DNA of 64,000 bases from Chelatococcus caeni. GTDB lineage: Bacteria; Pseudomonadota; Alphaproteobacteria; Rhizobiales; Beijerinckiaceae. Shown piece by piece: positions 8,106-17,459 of the stretch. The notes below the pieces were generated by a model. That model saw only the letters and a program-made list of their open reading frames with translations, was not told the DNA's origin and did not search any database. The position numbers and the translations under genes were made by a program. The stretch is taken from the NCBI RefSeq assembly GCF_014196925.1, contig NZ_JACIEN010000003.1:124001-188000 (forward strand), written 5' to 3'. Each line of letters starts with the position of its first letter. The first letter of the stretch is position 1.

Positions 8106-9329
8106 TCAGGCGGCGATGAGCCGCGATGCCGGCCGCTGCCCGTCGATGACGGCGCGGTCCGCCTCGATCAGGGCGCCGAGCGCCGCATTCTCCACAAGGC
8201 GCGCCGCCGTGCCCCGCGCCTCCTCCCGCGCGACCTCGGCCTCGAAGCGCCGCAGCAGCGCCGTCAATGCATCCCCGTCTGCATCGCCGCGCGACGTGCA
8301 GGCGGCGATCACGCGCTCCAGGATCGGACGGGACAGGCCGACGGAACCACCTTCCTCCCACCGGTGGCCGGAGCACGCCCGGCAGGCGGACCAGGCGGCG
8401 AGAAAGGCCGGCCGCAGGGCACCGGGGATACCGGCCCGTTCCAGCAGGGCCTCGCGCCCCCGTCCGCGCTCGTCTCCGGCGAGCGCCGCCACCCGTCCCG
8501 GCGGCACCTCGGCGAGTTCCGCCAGCGCACAGGCGAACAGCCGCTCCTCGCCGCTGAGGAGCCCGCGCAGCAGCAGTCGCGGCGTCAGCCGGCCCTCCTG
8601 CCGCAGCTGCCGCACGAGCGCCGCGAGAGAGGGCTCGTCCGGCGCCGTCGCGGCGATGGTCAGCACCGTCCGTTCGCCCGCTTCGCGTGCGGCGCCTTCC
8701 GCGCGTTCCATGCCGAGCCAGCGGCGCCCGGTAACGAAGGCCGTCAGCTGCTCGGCGACGGCCACCGCGATCCGCTGGCGCACGGCGGCCGGCAGGTCCG
8801 GGCGCGCCAGCAACGCCTCGCGCAGCACCGGCAGCTTCGCATGGCGCTCGAGCATGCGGTGCATCAGGAACTCGGGCAGGACCGCGCTGTGGTTCTCGGC
8901 CAGCGCGACGAGCGCATCCGGCGCGCCGACCGCGACGAGCGCCGTGGCGACGGCGAGCGGCAGCCCGGGGCGGACCGCAACGGCCGTCTGGGCGAGGGCA
9001 TCGCCCGCCTCCACGCAATCGACGAGGTCGGAGGCCATGAGCAGCGGCGAGCGGGCGAGGACGAGCGCCGCGACGTCGCTCTGGTCGCGCGCGAGCGCCA
9101 GCAGGAGATGGCGCGGAATGTCGAGCTCGGATCCGAGTTCGCGCGCAAGGGCGCGCCGCACGGCCGAGGAGGTGTCGTCGAGGAGGCTGAGCAGCGCCGC
9201 CTCCGCCTCCCGCCGCTCCTCGGGCGAGAGCCGGGCCGAGACATAGGCACGGGCGAGCGCCCCCGCCCCTCGCGCCCGTTCGCTCGCCGCGGCGGAGCGA
9301 ACCCAGAGCAGAAAGCGGCGGATGATCAT
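8106..9329 (-). CDS. DUF2336 domain protein
   Basis: A 407-residue, Ala/Leu/Arg-rich, all-helical protein matching the DUF2336 family found mainly in Alphaproteobacteria. Helical HEAT-like repeats are apparent throughout (for example SAVRRALARELGSELDIP, ALARDQSDVAALVLARSPLL, LPEFLMHRMLERHAKLPVL). No catalytic motif is visible. The start at 9329 (MIIRRFLLWVRSAAASERA) gives the usual family beginning; the longer frame from 9401 looks non-coding. Convergent with nadK, with only 5 bp between stops. The family has no firm function; a scaffold or regulatory role is possible. Confidence 0.75.
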   Translation of the reverse strand: MIIRRFLLWVRSAAASERARGAGALARAYVSARLSPEERREAEAALLSLLDDTSSAVRRALARELGSELDIPRHLLLALARDQSDVAALVLARSPLLMASDLVDCVEAGDALAQTAVAVRPGLPLAVATALVAVGAPDALVALAENHSAVLPEFLMHRMLERHAKLPVLREALLARPDLPAAVRQRIAVAVAEQLTAFVTGRRWLGMERAEGAAREAGERTVLTIAATAPDEPSLAALVRQLRQEGRLTPRLLLRGLLSGEERLFACALAELAEVPPGRVAALAGDERGRGREALLERAGIPGALRPAFLAAWSACRACSGHRWEEGGSVGLSRPILERVIAACTSRGDADGDALTALLRRFEAEVAREEARGTAARLVENAALGALIEADRAVIDGQRPASRLIAA

Positions 9330-9518
9330 TGCCCCAATCCCAAGCGGCGGGTGCGGCCGGAGCCCCGCCGGTCCGCACATCCACCAAAGCCATATGTGCA
9401 TATCGCGGTTTTCCCCCAGGCACGGGAACGGGGAAGAGTGCGATATGGCTCGCCTCGCAGCATGGGGCGGTTATGGTAAACGAAGTCTGAACACGGCAAC
9501 CGGAGGGACCTCTACTCC

Positions 9519-10010
9519 ATGACGGCGCAGGCAAACGGCAGTCCGCATCCGCGCGGCGGGCTCTACTTCGAAGACTTCAGCGTCGGCCAGCTCATCCGCC
9601 ATCGCCTCACGCGAACCGTGACGCAGATGGACAACATGCTGTTCTCCAACATGACGCTCAATCCCCAGCCCCTGCACATCGATGCGCATTTCTGCGCCAC
9701 CGAGACCGAATGGGGCCGCCCGCTGATGAACTCGCTGTTCACCCTCGGCCTGATGATCGGCATTTCGGTCAACGACACCACGGTCGGCACCACCATCGCC
9801 AATCTCGGCATGACGGACGTGCGCTTCCCCGCGCCCCTCTTCGAGGGCGACACCATCAACGTGACGACGGAGGTCGTCGCCGTGCGCTCCTCGCAGTCGC
9901 GTCCCGACGCCGGCATCGTCGACTTCCTGCACCGCGCCTACAAGCAGGACGGCACGCTCGTCGCCGAATGCCGGCGGCAGGCCTTCATGCGCAAGCGCCC
10001 GGCGGTGTGA
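9519..10010 (+). CDS. MaoC-like hot-dog dehydratase
   Basis: A 163-residue single hot-dog-fold protein of the MaoC / (R)-specific enoyl-CoA hydratase superfamily. The hydratase-type motif NPQPLHIDAHFC (about residues 48-59) supplies the expected Asp/His region, and the C-terminal strands (FPAPLFEGDTINVTTEVV) are typical. It is followed after 5 bp by a CitE-like CoA lyase, a pairing often seen where a mesaconyl- or itaconyl-type CoA is hydrated and then cleaved. That substrate assignment is inference. The ribosome-binding site is GGAGGG at 9502-9507. Confidence 0.82.
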   Translation: MTAQANGSPHPRGGLYFEDFSVGQLIRHRLTRTVTQMDNMLFSNMTLNPQPLHIDAHFCATETEWGRPLMNSLFTLGLMIGISVNDTTVGTTIANLGMTDVRFPAPLFEGDTINVTTEVVAVRSSQSRPDAGIVDFLHRAYKQDGTLVAECRRQAFMRKRPAV

Positions 10011-10015
10011 CGGCC

Positions 10016-10891
10016 ATGCGCTCGCTGCTCTTCGTCCCCGGCGACAGCCGCAGGAAGCTCGACAAGGGGCTGACGGCCGGGGCGGACGCCCTGATCCTCG
10101 ACCTCGAGGATTCCGTCGCGCTGTCGGAGAAGGAAACCGCCCGGCGCGTCACCGCCGACTTCCTGCGCGATGTCGGCAACCAGCCGGCGCGGCCGCTGCT
10201 CTACGTGCGCATCAACGCCCTCGACAGCGGCCTGAGCGAAGGGGATCTCGACGCCGTCATGGCGGCGGGGCCAGACGGCATCGTGCTGCCGAAGGCCGCC
10301 GGCGGCACCGACGTGTCGCATCTCGGCGCCAAGATCGCCGTGCGCGAGGCCGAATTCGGCCTCGCCGACGGCAAGACCCGCATTCTCGCCATCGGCACGG
10401 AGACGGCCCGCGGCGTCTTCGCCCTCGGCACCTATGCCGGCGCGAGCCACCGCCTCACGGGCCTTGCCTGGGGCGGCGAGGATCTCTCCGCCGACCTTGG
10501 GGCCGAGACGAACCGCCTGCCCGACGGCCGCTACGCCGAGCCCTATCGCCTCGCCCGTTCGCTGACCCTCATGGGCGCCGCGGCGGCTGGCGTCGATGCG
10601 GTCGACGCCGTCTTCACCAATTTCCGCGATCTCGACGGGCTCGCCGCCGAATGCGAGGCGGCGCGACGCGACGGCTTCGTCGCCAAGATGGCCATCCACC
10701 CCGCCCAGGTGCCGGTCATCAATGCCGCCTTCACGCCGACGCCCGAGGCCATGGCCGAGGCCCGCGCCATCGTGGAGGCCTTCGCGGCCAATCCGCAGGC
10801 CGGCGTCCTTGCCGTCGACGGCGAGATGGTCGACCGTCCGCACCTGAAGCGCGCCGAGCGCGTGCTGGCGCGTGCGCCGAAGGAGGGGTGA
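10016..10891 (+). CDS. HpcH/HpaI (CitE-like) CoA-ester lyase
   Basis: A 291-residue TIM-barrel lyase of the CitE / malyl-CoA lyase family. It starts LFVPGDSRRKLDKG, carries the Mg-binding GADALILDLEDSV, and has the late MAIHPAQVPVIN motif typical of citramalyl/malyl-CoA lyases. It probably cleaves a beta-hydroxyacyl-CoA to acetyl-CoA or propionyl-CoA plus a 2-oxoacid. The start ATG at 10016 lies 5 bp after the MaoC stop, indicating translational coupling. With the MaoC hydratase it would form a two-step hydrate-and-cleave module. Exact substrate unknown. Confidence 0.85.
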   Translation: MRSLLFVPGDSRRKLDKGLTAGADALILDLEDSVALSEKETARRVTADFLRDVGNQPARPLLYVRINALDSGLSEGDLDAVMAAGPDGIVLPKAAGGTDVSHLGAKIAVREAEFGLADGKTRILAIGTETARGVFALGTYAGASHRLTGLAWGGEDLSADLGAETNRLPDGRYAEPYRLARSLTLMGAAAAGVDAVDAVFTNFRDLDGLAAECEAARRDGFVAKMAIHPAQVPVINAAFTPTPEAMAEARAIVEAFAANPQAGVLAVDGEMVDRPHLKRAERVLARAPKEG

Positions 10892-10934
10892 AGCTCAAAC
10901 CCTGCAGACGGCGGGTCCGACAGCGCGGCGTGTC

Positions 10935-10960
10935 CCCTCTCCCCGTTAACGGGGAGGGGG
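10935..10960. terminator. Palindromic hairpin of the CCCTCTCCCCG family
   Basis: An almost perfect 13-bp palindrome centred on GTTAAC lies between the convergent lyase and flavin-reductase genes. Related palindromes occur at 14006 and 38147. It likely acts as a bidirectional terminator, but lacks a T tract. Confidence 0.5.
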
Positions 10961-10988
10961 AGCAGTCGCACTGCGGAACCGGCCGTCC

Positions 10989-11597
10989 CTAGTTCCCGCC
11001 CTTCGGCCGCACGAGGGAGAACACCTCGTCGACGACGCTGTAGTCGTGGTAGCCGAGCCGGGCGATGGGCTGCATGGCGGCGGTGTCGACGAGCCCGTCC
11101 CTGAGGTAGCGGTCGTCGATATAGATGCCGACGACCTGGCCCAGCACCAGCCAGCGGTCGAGGGCGCGCCCGTCCATGTCTTCCAGCCGGATGATCTGCA
11201 GGCGCTTGCACTCGAGCGCCGCCGCGATGCCGCGCACGCGCGGCGGCTTGACGAAGCGCGACGGCTCCGGCGCGAGCCCCGCCGCCTCGAATTCGCTGAC
11301 GCCGCGCGGCAGCGGCGCCGAGGTCGCGTTCATGGCGTCGCGCAGCGGATAGGTCGCGATGTTGCAGACGAACTCGCCCGTCTCGGCGATGAAGGCGACG
11401 GAATCCTTTTGCCCCTCGCTGGAGAAGCCGACGATGGCCGGATAGGTCGAGAAGGCGTTGAAGAAGCTGTAGGGCGCGAGATTGGCCTCTCCCCGCTCGT
11501 TGAGCGACGAGATCCAGCCGATCGGCCGCGGCGCCACGAGCGCCTTGAAGGGGTCGTGCGGCAGCCCGTGGTCGCGGGCGACGGCGTCGTAGATCAT
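10989..11597 (-). CDS. Flavin reductase-like FMN-binding protein
   Basis: A 202-residue protein with the split-barrel FMN-binding fold. The typical start APRPIGWISSLNERGEANLAPYSFFNA (read in two halves, about residues 22-48) contacts the flavin phosphate. Relatives reduce flavin with NAD(P)H or have unassigned oxidoreductase roles. It lies 5 bp downstream of a nitroreductase gene on the same strand, so the two flavin enzymes are almost certainly co-transcribed. Substrate not predictable. Confidence 0.82.
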   Translation of the reverse strand: MIYDAVARDHGLPHDPFKALVAPRPIGWISSLNERGEANLAPYSFFNAFSTYPAIVGFSSEGQKDSVAFIAETGEFVCNIATYPLRDAMNATSAPLPRGVSEFEAAGLAPEPSRFVKPPRVRGIAAALECKRLQIIRLEDMDGRALDRWLVLGQVVGIYIDDRYLRDGLVDTAAMQPIARLGYHDYSVVDEVFSLVRPKGGN

Positions 11598-11602
11598 GGG
11601 CC

Positions 11603-12175
11603 CTACTCGCCGAAACGGGTGACGATGGAGGCAAGCTCCGGGCGCGGCCGGTCCGCCGGCGTCTCGCTGGCCGTGCCGATGTGGACGAAGCCGGCGATGC
11701 GCTCGCTGGCGGCAAGGCCGAGCGCCTCGAGCACGCGCCGGTCATAGGCGTACCACTCGGTGATCCAGCTCGTGGCGAAGCCCATCGCATTGGCCGCGAC
11801 GACGAGGTTCATGCACACCGCGCCGGACGACAGCACCTGTTCCCACTCGGGGATCTTCGCATGCGGCGCGGCGCGCGAGACGACCGCGACGACGAGCGGC
11901 GCGCCCGTCAGGCGCTCGCGCTCGGCGGCGAGCCGCTTCTCGTCCGCCTCCGGATTGTCCGCGGCGAAGGCGGCCGCGATGATCTCCCCGGCCTTCACAC
12001 GGGCCTCGCCCGAAAAGACGATGAAGCGCCAGGGGACGAGCTTGCCGTGGTCGGGCACCCGCGCGGCGAGGGTCAGGAGCGTGTTGAGTTCGTCCTCGCT
12101 CGGCGCCGGGGCCTGCATCTGGCGGGCGGCCACGGACCGGCGCGCGCTGAGGAGTTCGATCGTTGCATTCGACAT
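11603..12175 (-). CDS. Nitroreductase family protein (YdjA-like)
   Basis: A 190-residue FMN-dependent nitroreductase-fold protein. Family signatures are the N-terminal RRSVAARQM, the flavin-site segment AARVPDHGKLVPWRFIVF, and the C-terminal GFVHIGTASETPADRPRP. Its length and the PDHG pattern place it nearer the minimal YdjA subgroup than the NfsB type. First gene of a two-gene unit with the flavin-reductase-like gene 5 bp downstream. Physiological substrate unknown. Confidence 0.85.
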   Translation of the reverse strand: MSNATIELLSARRSVAARQMQAPAPSEDELNTLLTLAARVPDHGKLVPWRFIVFSGEARVKAGEIIAAAFAADNPEADEKRLAAERERLTGAPLVVAVVSRAAPHAKIPEWEQVLSSGAVCMNLVVAANAMGFATSWITEWYAYDRRVLEALGLAASERIAGFVHIGTASETPADRPRPELASIVTRFGE

Positions 12176-12427
12176 CGGCTCTTCGCTCCAGGCTGGAACT
12201 GTTTGAAAAAGCGTTGTTTCGGCGCCTCGTGCCCGCCGTTGTCATCGCGGCTCCGCCGCCCTGCGTCAACGCCGTCGCGCGCATGGCCGCCTGCGCGGCG
12301 ATGCCTCCGGCGCGAGGCCGTGCCAAGGCGCGATGCCACCTTCCATTCACAATTGGGTGGCAACTGCTCGCCGGGGCGCTTATGGAAAGATCTCTCCGGC
12401 TCCCGGCACGAACGGAAAACCAGCAAC

Positions 12428-13312
12428 GTGATCAAGGTCTTCAATCGCTGGAGCGCACTTGCCCTGATGGCGTTCGGGCTGCCTTTCCTCGCGGCCGGCG
12501 CCCTTGCGCAGGTGCCCCCGCGGCTGCAGAACGCGCCGCCGCCGCAGCTCCAGGACACGCAAGGCACCGCGACCCTCTATCTGAGCGCCGTCTTCTCCGG
12601 CGAGACCAAGCCGATCGGGGAAGGGCTCGTCTGGCGCGTCTATGCCGATGCGCCGGACGGCGAGGACTTCAAGATCGTGATCAAGTCGCAGGACGCTTCG
12701 CCCTCCGTCACCCTGCCCAAGGGCGACTACCGCATCCACGCGGCCTACGGCTTCGCCAGCGCCACGCGCCGCGTCTCCCTGACGCGCGACACCGTCGAAC
12801 GGCTGACCATCTCGGCCGGCGGCCTGCGCATCCACGGCGCCATCGGCGCGAACCCCATCCCACCCGAGAAGATGACCTTTTCGGTCTTCGTGCCCGTCGG
12901 CAACAATGACGAAGGACGCCTCGTCGTCGAGAAGGCGCGCTCCGGCTCGGTCGTGCGCCTGCCGGAGGGGACCTACCACGTCGTCTCCAGCTACGGCGAT
13001 TCCAATGCCCTCATGCGGGCCGACCTCAAGGTCGAGAACGGCAAGCTCACCGACGCCACGCTCAACCACCGCGCCGCCACGGTGACGCTGAAGCTCGTCC
13101 GTGCCGCGGGCGGCGAAGCCTTCGCCGGCACGGCCTTCAGCGTGCTGACGCCGGGCGGCGACGTCATCCGCGAGGAGATCGGCGCCTTCCCGTCCTTCAT
13201 CCTGGCCGAAGGCGAATACGTCGTCATCGCCCGCCACGAGGGGCAGGTCTACACGCGCGAATTCACCGTCGAGAGCGGCCAGGACCGCGACATCGAGGTG
13301 GTGGCACGGTAA
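12428..13312 (+). CDS. Exported protein of unknown function
   Basis: A 294-residue protein with a Sec signal peptide (FNRWSALALMAFGLPFLAAGALAQ) and a mostly beta-stranded mature part. The mature protein contains repeated modules of about 80-90 residues of the form LPKGDYRIHAAYG ... LPEGTYHVVSSYG ... LAEGEYVVIARHEG, suggesting three related beta-sandwich domains like bacterial Ig or carboxypeptidase-regulatory-like domains. Start taken as GTG at 12428 because the frame upstream is not signal-like; the ribosome-binding site is weak. Probably periplasmic; no catalytic motif seen. Confidence 0.7.
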   Translation: MIKVFNRWSALALMAFGLPFLAAGALAQVPPRLQNAPPPQLQDTQGTATLYLSAVFSGETKPIGEGLVWRVYADAPDGEDFKIVIKSQDASPSVTLPKGDYRIHAAYGFASATRRVSLTRDTVERLTISAGGLRIHGAIGANPIPPEKMTFSVFVPVGNNDEGRLVVEKARSGSVVRLPEGTYHVVSSYGDSNALMRADLKVENGKLTDATLNHRAATVTLKLVRAAGGEAFAGTAFSVLTPGGDVIREEIGAFPSFILAEGEYVVIARHEGQVYTREFTVESGQDRDIEVVAR

Positions 13313-13409
13313 GGGATCGGCTCGGCAACATGCCGGGAAGAAACGGGCCGCGCATGGTTAGGCCCGTCGAATGATGCTATCGTCGGCCTCTCCTGAGGAT
13401 GACAGCACC

Positions 13410-13607
13410 ATGCGCATGACCGTGGCCCTTGATGATGATCTTCTGGCGAAGGCTCAGGCCTTCACCGGCCTCAAGGAAACGTCCGCCCTCATGCGAGAGG
13501 CGCTCAAGGCGCTGATCGAGCGGGAAAGCGCACGCCGTCTCGCCCGTCTCGGCGGCACCGAACCTGATCTTGAGATTGCACCGCGGCGGCGTATGACGCC
13601 CCGATGA
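13410..13607 (+). CDS. VapB-type antitoxin
   Basis: A 65-residue antitoxin. The N-terminal MRMTVALDDDLLAKAQAFTG then KETSALMREALKALIERE is the ribbon-helix-helix fold of the DUF2191 VapB family, and the basic C-terminal tail should occupy the toxin active site. The start is supported by GAGGA at 13395-13399. It overlaps the toxin gene by 4 bp (ATGA), the usual translationally coupled order with antitoxin first. As in other VapBC systems, autorepression by the complex is expected. Confidence 0.85.
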   Translation: MRMTVALDDDLLAKAQAFTGLKETSALMREALKALIERESARRLARLGGTEPDLEIAPRRRMTPR

Positions 13608-13987
13608 TCCTCGTCGATACGTCGGTTTGGGTCGATCACCTGCGCACCGGCGAGGAAACGCTTGCCGCCTTGCTCGATCATGGCCGCGTGTTGACGCATC
13701 CGTTTGTCATCGGGGAGCTGGCACTCGGCTTCCTGCGCCAGCGCCAGGCAATCCTCCCGGCGCTTCAAGGGCTACCGCACGCAAGTCTCGCCACCGATGC
13801 CGAAGTGCTGGCGTTCATCGACGAGCACGCGCTGGCTGGACTCGGCATCGGCTATGTCGATGCCCACTTGCTGGCGTCCACCCGGCTGACCGCCGGATCG
13901 ACCCTCTGGAGCCGCGACAAGCGGCTTGCCCGCGTTGCCGAGCGACTGGAGCTGGCTTGGCAGGGTGGACTTTTGCCGCCCCCTTGA
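13604..13987 (+). CDS. VapC-type PIN-domain toxin
   Basis: A 127-residue PIN-domain ribonuclease. The metal-binding acidic residues are all in place: D5 (VDTSVWVDH), E38 (VIGELALG), D86 (GYVDAHLL) and D105 (SRDKRL). Partners in this family cut tRNA or rRNA when freed from the antitoxin. It is the second gene of the pair with the VapB gene, overlapping by 4 bp. The catalytic set is intact, so it is likely functional. Confidence 0.88.
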   Translation: MILVDTSVWVDHLRTGEETLAALLDHGRVLTHPFVIGELALGFLRQRQAILPALQGLPHASLATDAEVLAFIDEHALAGLGIGYVDAHLLASTRLTAGSTLWSRDKRLARVAERLELAWQGGLLPPP

Positions 13988-14005
13988 TGCAGCAGGCGGG
14001 TGCAA

Positions 14006-14035
14006 GCTCCCTCTCCTTCTGCAAGGAGAGGGAGC
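14006..14035. terminator. Bidirectional hairpin between vapC and thrS
   Basis: A perfect 13-bp stem (GCTCCCTCTCCTT / AAGGAGAGGGAGC, loop CTGC) between convergent genes. Sequence resembles the palindromes at 10935 and 38147. Confidence 0.6.
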
Positions 14036-14042
14036 CAGCCGA

Positions 14043-16034
14043 TCAGGCCACGGCCTGCTTGAGCGCCGGCGTCTCGGCACGCTCGCGGCGGATGTCGGGC
14101 GGCACGGATTCCTCGACCAGCGAGGCGAGCGCCTCGTCGAGCGTCATCGACACCTGCTGCTGCGAGCCGAGCCGGCGGATGGAAACCGTGCGCTCGGCCG
14201 CCTCCTTCTTGCCGACGACGACGAGCACCGGCACCTTGGCGAGCGAGTGCTCGCGCACCTTGTAGGTGATCTTCTCGTTGCGCAGATCGACGTCACCGCG
14301 CAGGCCGGCCTTCTTCGCCGCCTTCAGCACCTCGAGCGCATAGTCGTCCGCCTCCGAGGTGATGGTGCACACCATCAGCTGCTGCGGCGCCAGCCACAGC
14401 GGGAAATGCCCGGCGAAATGCTCGATGAGGATGCCGGCGAAGCGCTCCATCGAGCCGCAGATGGCCCGGTGCACCATCACCGGCGTCTTCTTCTGCCCGT
14501 CCTGGTCGACATAGAAGGCGCCGAAGCGCTCCGGCAGGTTGAAGTCCACCTGCGTCGTGCCGCACTGCCAGTCGCGGCCGATGGCGTCACGCAGCACATA
14601 TTCGAACTTCGGCCCGTAGAAGGCGCCCTCGCCCGGGTTGATGCTCGTCCTGATGCGGTTGCCCGACTGGGCGGCGATCTGCTCGAGCACCTTGCCCATC
14701 ACCTCCTCGGCGTGGTCCCACAGGGCGTCGGAGCCGACGCGCTTCTCCGGCCGCGTGGAGAGCTTGACCACGATCTCGTCGAAGCCGAAGTCGGCATAGG
14801 TCGACAAGATGAGATCGTTGATCTTCAGGCACTCCTCGGCGAGCTGGTCCTCCGTGCAGAAGACATGCGCATCGTCCTGCGTGAAGGCGCGCACGCGCAT
14901 CAGCCCGTGCAGCGCGCCCGACGGCTCGTAGCGGTGCACGGCGCCGAATTCGGCGAGCCGGAGCGGCAGGTCGCGGTAGGACTTGAGCCCGTGCTTGAAG
15001 ATCTGCACGTGGCCCGGGCAGTTCATGGGCTTGATGGCGAAGACGCGCTCGTCCTCCGTCTCGTCGCCGGCCGAGGTCGCCGCGAACATGTTCTCGCGAT
15101 ACCAGCCCCAATGGCCCGAGATCTCCCACAGCGACTTGTCGAGGAGCTGCGGCGCGTTCACCTCCTCATAGTCGGCGGCGAGGCGCCGGCGCATGTAGCT
15201 GATGAGGCTCTGGAACAGCGTCCAGCCCTTGGGATGCCAGAAGACGGTGCCCGGCCCCTCCTCCTGGAAGTGGAACAGGTCCATCTCCCGCCCGAGGCGG
15301 CGATGGTCGCGCTTCTCGGCTTCTTCGAGCTGCCTGAGATAGGCGTCGAGGTCCTCCTGGCTGGCCCAGGCGGTGCCGTAGATGCGGGTCAGCATCGGAT
15401 TGTTCGAATCGCCGCGCCAATAGGCGCCGGCCACCTTCATCAGCTTGAAGGCGGACCCGACCTTGCCCACGCTCGTCATGTGCGGCCCGCGGCAGAGATC
15501 CAGCCATTCGCCCTGCCGGTAGATCTTCAGCGTCTCGCCGGGCGGGATGGCATCGACCAGCTCGACCTTGAAGGCCTCGCCCTTCGTCTCGAAATGCGAC
15601 CGCGCCTGCTCGCGTGACCATTCCTCCTTGGTGAAGGCGGCATCGCGCGCGATGATCTCGCGCATCTTCGCCTCGATCACCGGGAAGTCCTCCGGCGTGA
15701 AGGGCTTCTCGCGATAGAAGTCGTAGTAGAAGCCGTTCTCGATGACGGGGCCGATGGTCACCTGCGTGCCGGGAAAGAGCGTCTGCACCGCCTCGGCGAG
15801 CACGTGGGCGCAGTCGTGCCGGATGAGCTCGAGCGCGCGCGGATCGTCACGCGAGACGAACTCGATCCTGGCGTCGCGCGTGATCGGGTCGGCAAGGTCG
15901 GCGAGGTTGCCGTCGAGCGCCATGGCCACCGTGCGCTTGGCGAGCGACTTGGCGATGCCTTCGGCGACTTCGCGCCCGGAAATGCCTTGGGGGAACTGGC
16001 GCGCGGCGCCATCGGGAAAGGTCAGCGTAATCAT
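14043..16034 (-). CDS. thrS: Threonyl-tRNA synthetase
   Basis: A 663-residue class II aminoacyl-tRNA synthetase charging tRNA-Thr. In order: the TGS domain ([17 protein letters not shown]), the editing domain with [10 protein letters not shown], then the catalytic core with motif 2 and the zinc-binding Cys of MNCPGH, the motif 3 region ending near [10 protein letters not shown], and the anticodon-binding domain ([20 protein letters not shown]). The start at 16034 is at the TGS domain, with GGGAG upstream. Length fits the full-length family. It follows yidD by about 50 bp on the same strand; this order is common in Rhizobiales. Confidence 0.96.
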   Translation of the reverse strand: MITLTFPDGAARQFPQGISGREVAEGIAKSLAKRTVAMALDGNLADLADPITRDARIEFVSRDDPRALELIRHDCAHVLAEAVQTLFPGTQVTIGPVIENGFYYDFYREKPFTPEDFPVIEAKMREIIARDAAFTKEEWSREQARSHFETKGEAFKVELVDAIPPGETLKIYRQGEWLDLCRGPHMTSVGKVGSAFKLMKVAGAYWRGDSNNPMLTRIYGTAWASQEDLDAYLRQLEEAEKRDHRRLGREMDLFHFQEEGPGTVFWHPKGWTLFQSLISYMRRRLAADYEEVNAPQLLDKSLWEISGHWGWYRENMFAATSAGDETEDERVFAIKPMNCPGHVQIFKHGLKSYRDLPLRLAEFGAVHRYEPSGALHGLMRVRAFTQDDAHVFCTEDQLAEECLKINDLILSTYADFGFDEIVVKLSTRPEKRVGSDALWDHAEEVMGKVLEQIAAQSGNRIRTSINPGEGAFYGPKFEYVLRDAIGRDWQCGTTQVDFNLPERFGAFYVDQDGQKKTPVMVHRAICGSMERFAGILIEHFAGHFPLWLAPQQLMVCTITSEADDYALEVLKAAKKAGLRGDVDLRNEKITYKVREHSLAKVPVLVVVGKKEAAERTVSIRRLGSQQQVSMTLDEALASLVEESVPPDIRRERAETPALKQAVA

Positions 16035-16086
16035 CAACAGTCTCCCGCTCACTCCTGCAAACGACGGCAGGTAAGCGCTTCTCGTC

Positions 16087-16455
16087 TCAAGGTTGTCCGG
16101 ACGGGGTTCCTTGCGGCGGCGAGGCACCGTCGCCGTCCGGTTCGACGGCCTCGCAGGCGAAGGCCGGCGGCGCATTGACGCCGCGCCAGCGCCCATAGGT
16201 CCACGGCTTATACCAGGCGCTTGCCGGCGGCAACGCCTCCGGCACCAGATCGATGCCGCTCGTGCCGAGCGGCGTGCAGCGGCAGATCCGGGCGAAACCC
16301 ATCCACCCGCCGGCCCACAGGCCGTGCGCCTGGATCGCCTCGTCCGTATAGGCCGAGCAGCTCGGCCAGTGCCGGCACTGGCGCCCGACGAAAGCCGACA
16401 GCGTGAGCTGGTAGCCACGGATGATAAGATGCGCTATCCACTGACCGGGATTCAT
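16087..16455 (-). CDS. yidD: Membrane protein insertion efficiency factor YidD
   Basis: A 122-residue member of the YidD family, thought to aid membrane protein insertion with YidC. The hallmark stretch is complete: amphipathic N terminus [20 protein letters not shown], then [18 protein letters not shown], then [20 protein letters not shown]. Start uncertain: MNPGQW at 16455 (GAGAG upstream) is used; an ATG at 16485 would add ten residues. The C-terminal tail is longer than average. Lies directly upstream of thrS, same strand. Confidence 0.87.
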   Translation of the reverse strand: MNPGQWIAHLIIRGYQLTLSAFVGRQCRHWPSCSAYTDEAIQAHGLWAGGWMGFARICRCTPLGTSGIDLVPEALPPASAWYKPWTYGRWRGVNAPPAFACEAVEPDGDGASPPQGTPSGQP

Positions 16456-16585
16456 GTCTCTCGCCGCTGGGGAATCGCCTTCCATATGGTTACGCTCGGA
16501 GCAGGCGCCACGTTTCGCGTCGTTTTCGCCACGAAACGTTAACTGCGCTGCGCGAGAGTGCCGGCATTCGTTCAGGAGTAGCACA

Positions 16586-17434
16586 TTGTCTGGCAGCCGC
16601 GTCGCTTTTGCCGCCACCCTGGCCGCTTCGGCCCTCGGCGTTTTCGCATTGTCGTCCACCTCCGCCCTCGCCCAGTCGTCCCGCCCCTATGAGACGACCT
16701 TCGCCGGCGAACCGGTGGGACCCAACGACTGGATCCTCACGATCAAGGGCAATGCCCAGGTCACGCCCCAATACCAGGGATCCGACAAGTCGAGCTTCGT
16801 CGCCTTTCCCTCCTTCACCATCCGCCGCGCTACCGAGCCCAAGCGCTTCGCGGCGCCGGACGACGGAGTGAGCCTCACCTTCTACGGCAACCCGCTCGTC
16901 AGCTTCGGCGTCGTCGCCGCCTATCAGGGCGGCCGCTACTACCAGGACGACCGGCGCCTCTACGGCCTGTCGAAGATCAACTGGACGATCGAGCCCGGCG
17001 TCTTCGTCGAGCTGTGGCCGACCGAGCAGCTGCGCGCCCGCTTCGAGATCCGCCACGGCCTCAACGGCAGCGGCTTCGTCGGCAGCGTCGGCCTCGACTG
17101 GGTGCAGAAGATCGATCGCTTCACCATCTCCGGTGGCCCGCGCGTCGTCCTCGCCGACAGCGGCTACATGGACAAATACTACGGCGTGACGCCCTACGAG
17201 GCCGCGATCAACGGCCGGGTCTGGCCCTTCAAGGCCGACGGCGGCGTGCGCTCCGTCGGCGCGGCGGCCGCCGTGTCCTACGACTGGAGCGACGAGTGGA
17301 ACGCCACCGTCTTCGGCCGCTACGACTACCTGACCGGCGATGCGGGCAAGAGCCCGATCGTGCGCGCCTTTGGCTCACGCAACCAGTTCAGCGTCGGCGT
17401 CACCGCCGCCTATTCGTTCAAGACCACCTGGTGA
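16586..17434 (+). CDS. MipA/OmpV-type outer membrane protein
   Basis: A 282-residue beta-barrel protein. A signal peptide (SGSRVAFAATLAASALGVFA...ALAQ) precedes alternating beta strands ending in a C-terminal aromatic residue (AYSFKTTW), typical of outer-membrane insertion. Features such as VTPQYQGSD, the GLxKINWTIEPG region and the repeated RYDYLTGDA pattern match the MipA/OmpV scaffold family. The start is TTG at 16586 with a textbook AGGAG seven bases upstream, which decides it over upstream ATGs. It is divergent from yidD. Function may be porin-like or peptidoglycan-scaffold-like; not certain. Confidence 0.8.
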   Translation: MSGSRVAFAATLAASALGVFALSSTSALAQSSRPYETTFAGEPVGPNDWILTIKGNAQVTPQYQGSDKSSFVAFPSFTIRRATEPKRFAAPDDGVSLTFYGNPLVSFGVVAAYQGGRYYQDDRRLYGLSKINWTIEPGVFVELWPTEQLRARFEIRHGLNGSGFVGSVGLDWVQKIDRFTISGGPRVVLADSGYMDKYYGVTPYEAAINGRVWPFKADGGVRSVGAAAAVSYDWSDEWNATVFGRYDYLTGDAGKSPIVRAFGSRNQFSVGVTAAYSFKTTW

Positions 17435-17459
17435 GAAGGGCGCAACGGCGCCGGGGATA

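Noticed and set aside
6211..9534. Minus-strand open frame of 1107 codons
   Set aside because: It covers the metallo-hydrolase, nadK and DUF2336 regions in the wrong frame, with Arg/Gly/Ala-rich composition and no domain.
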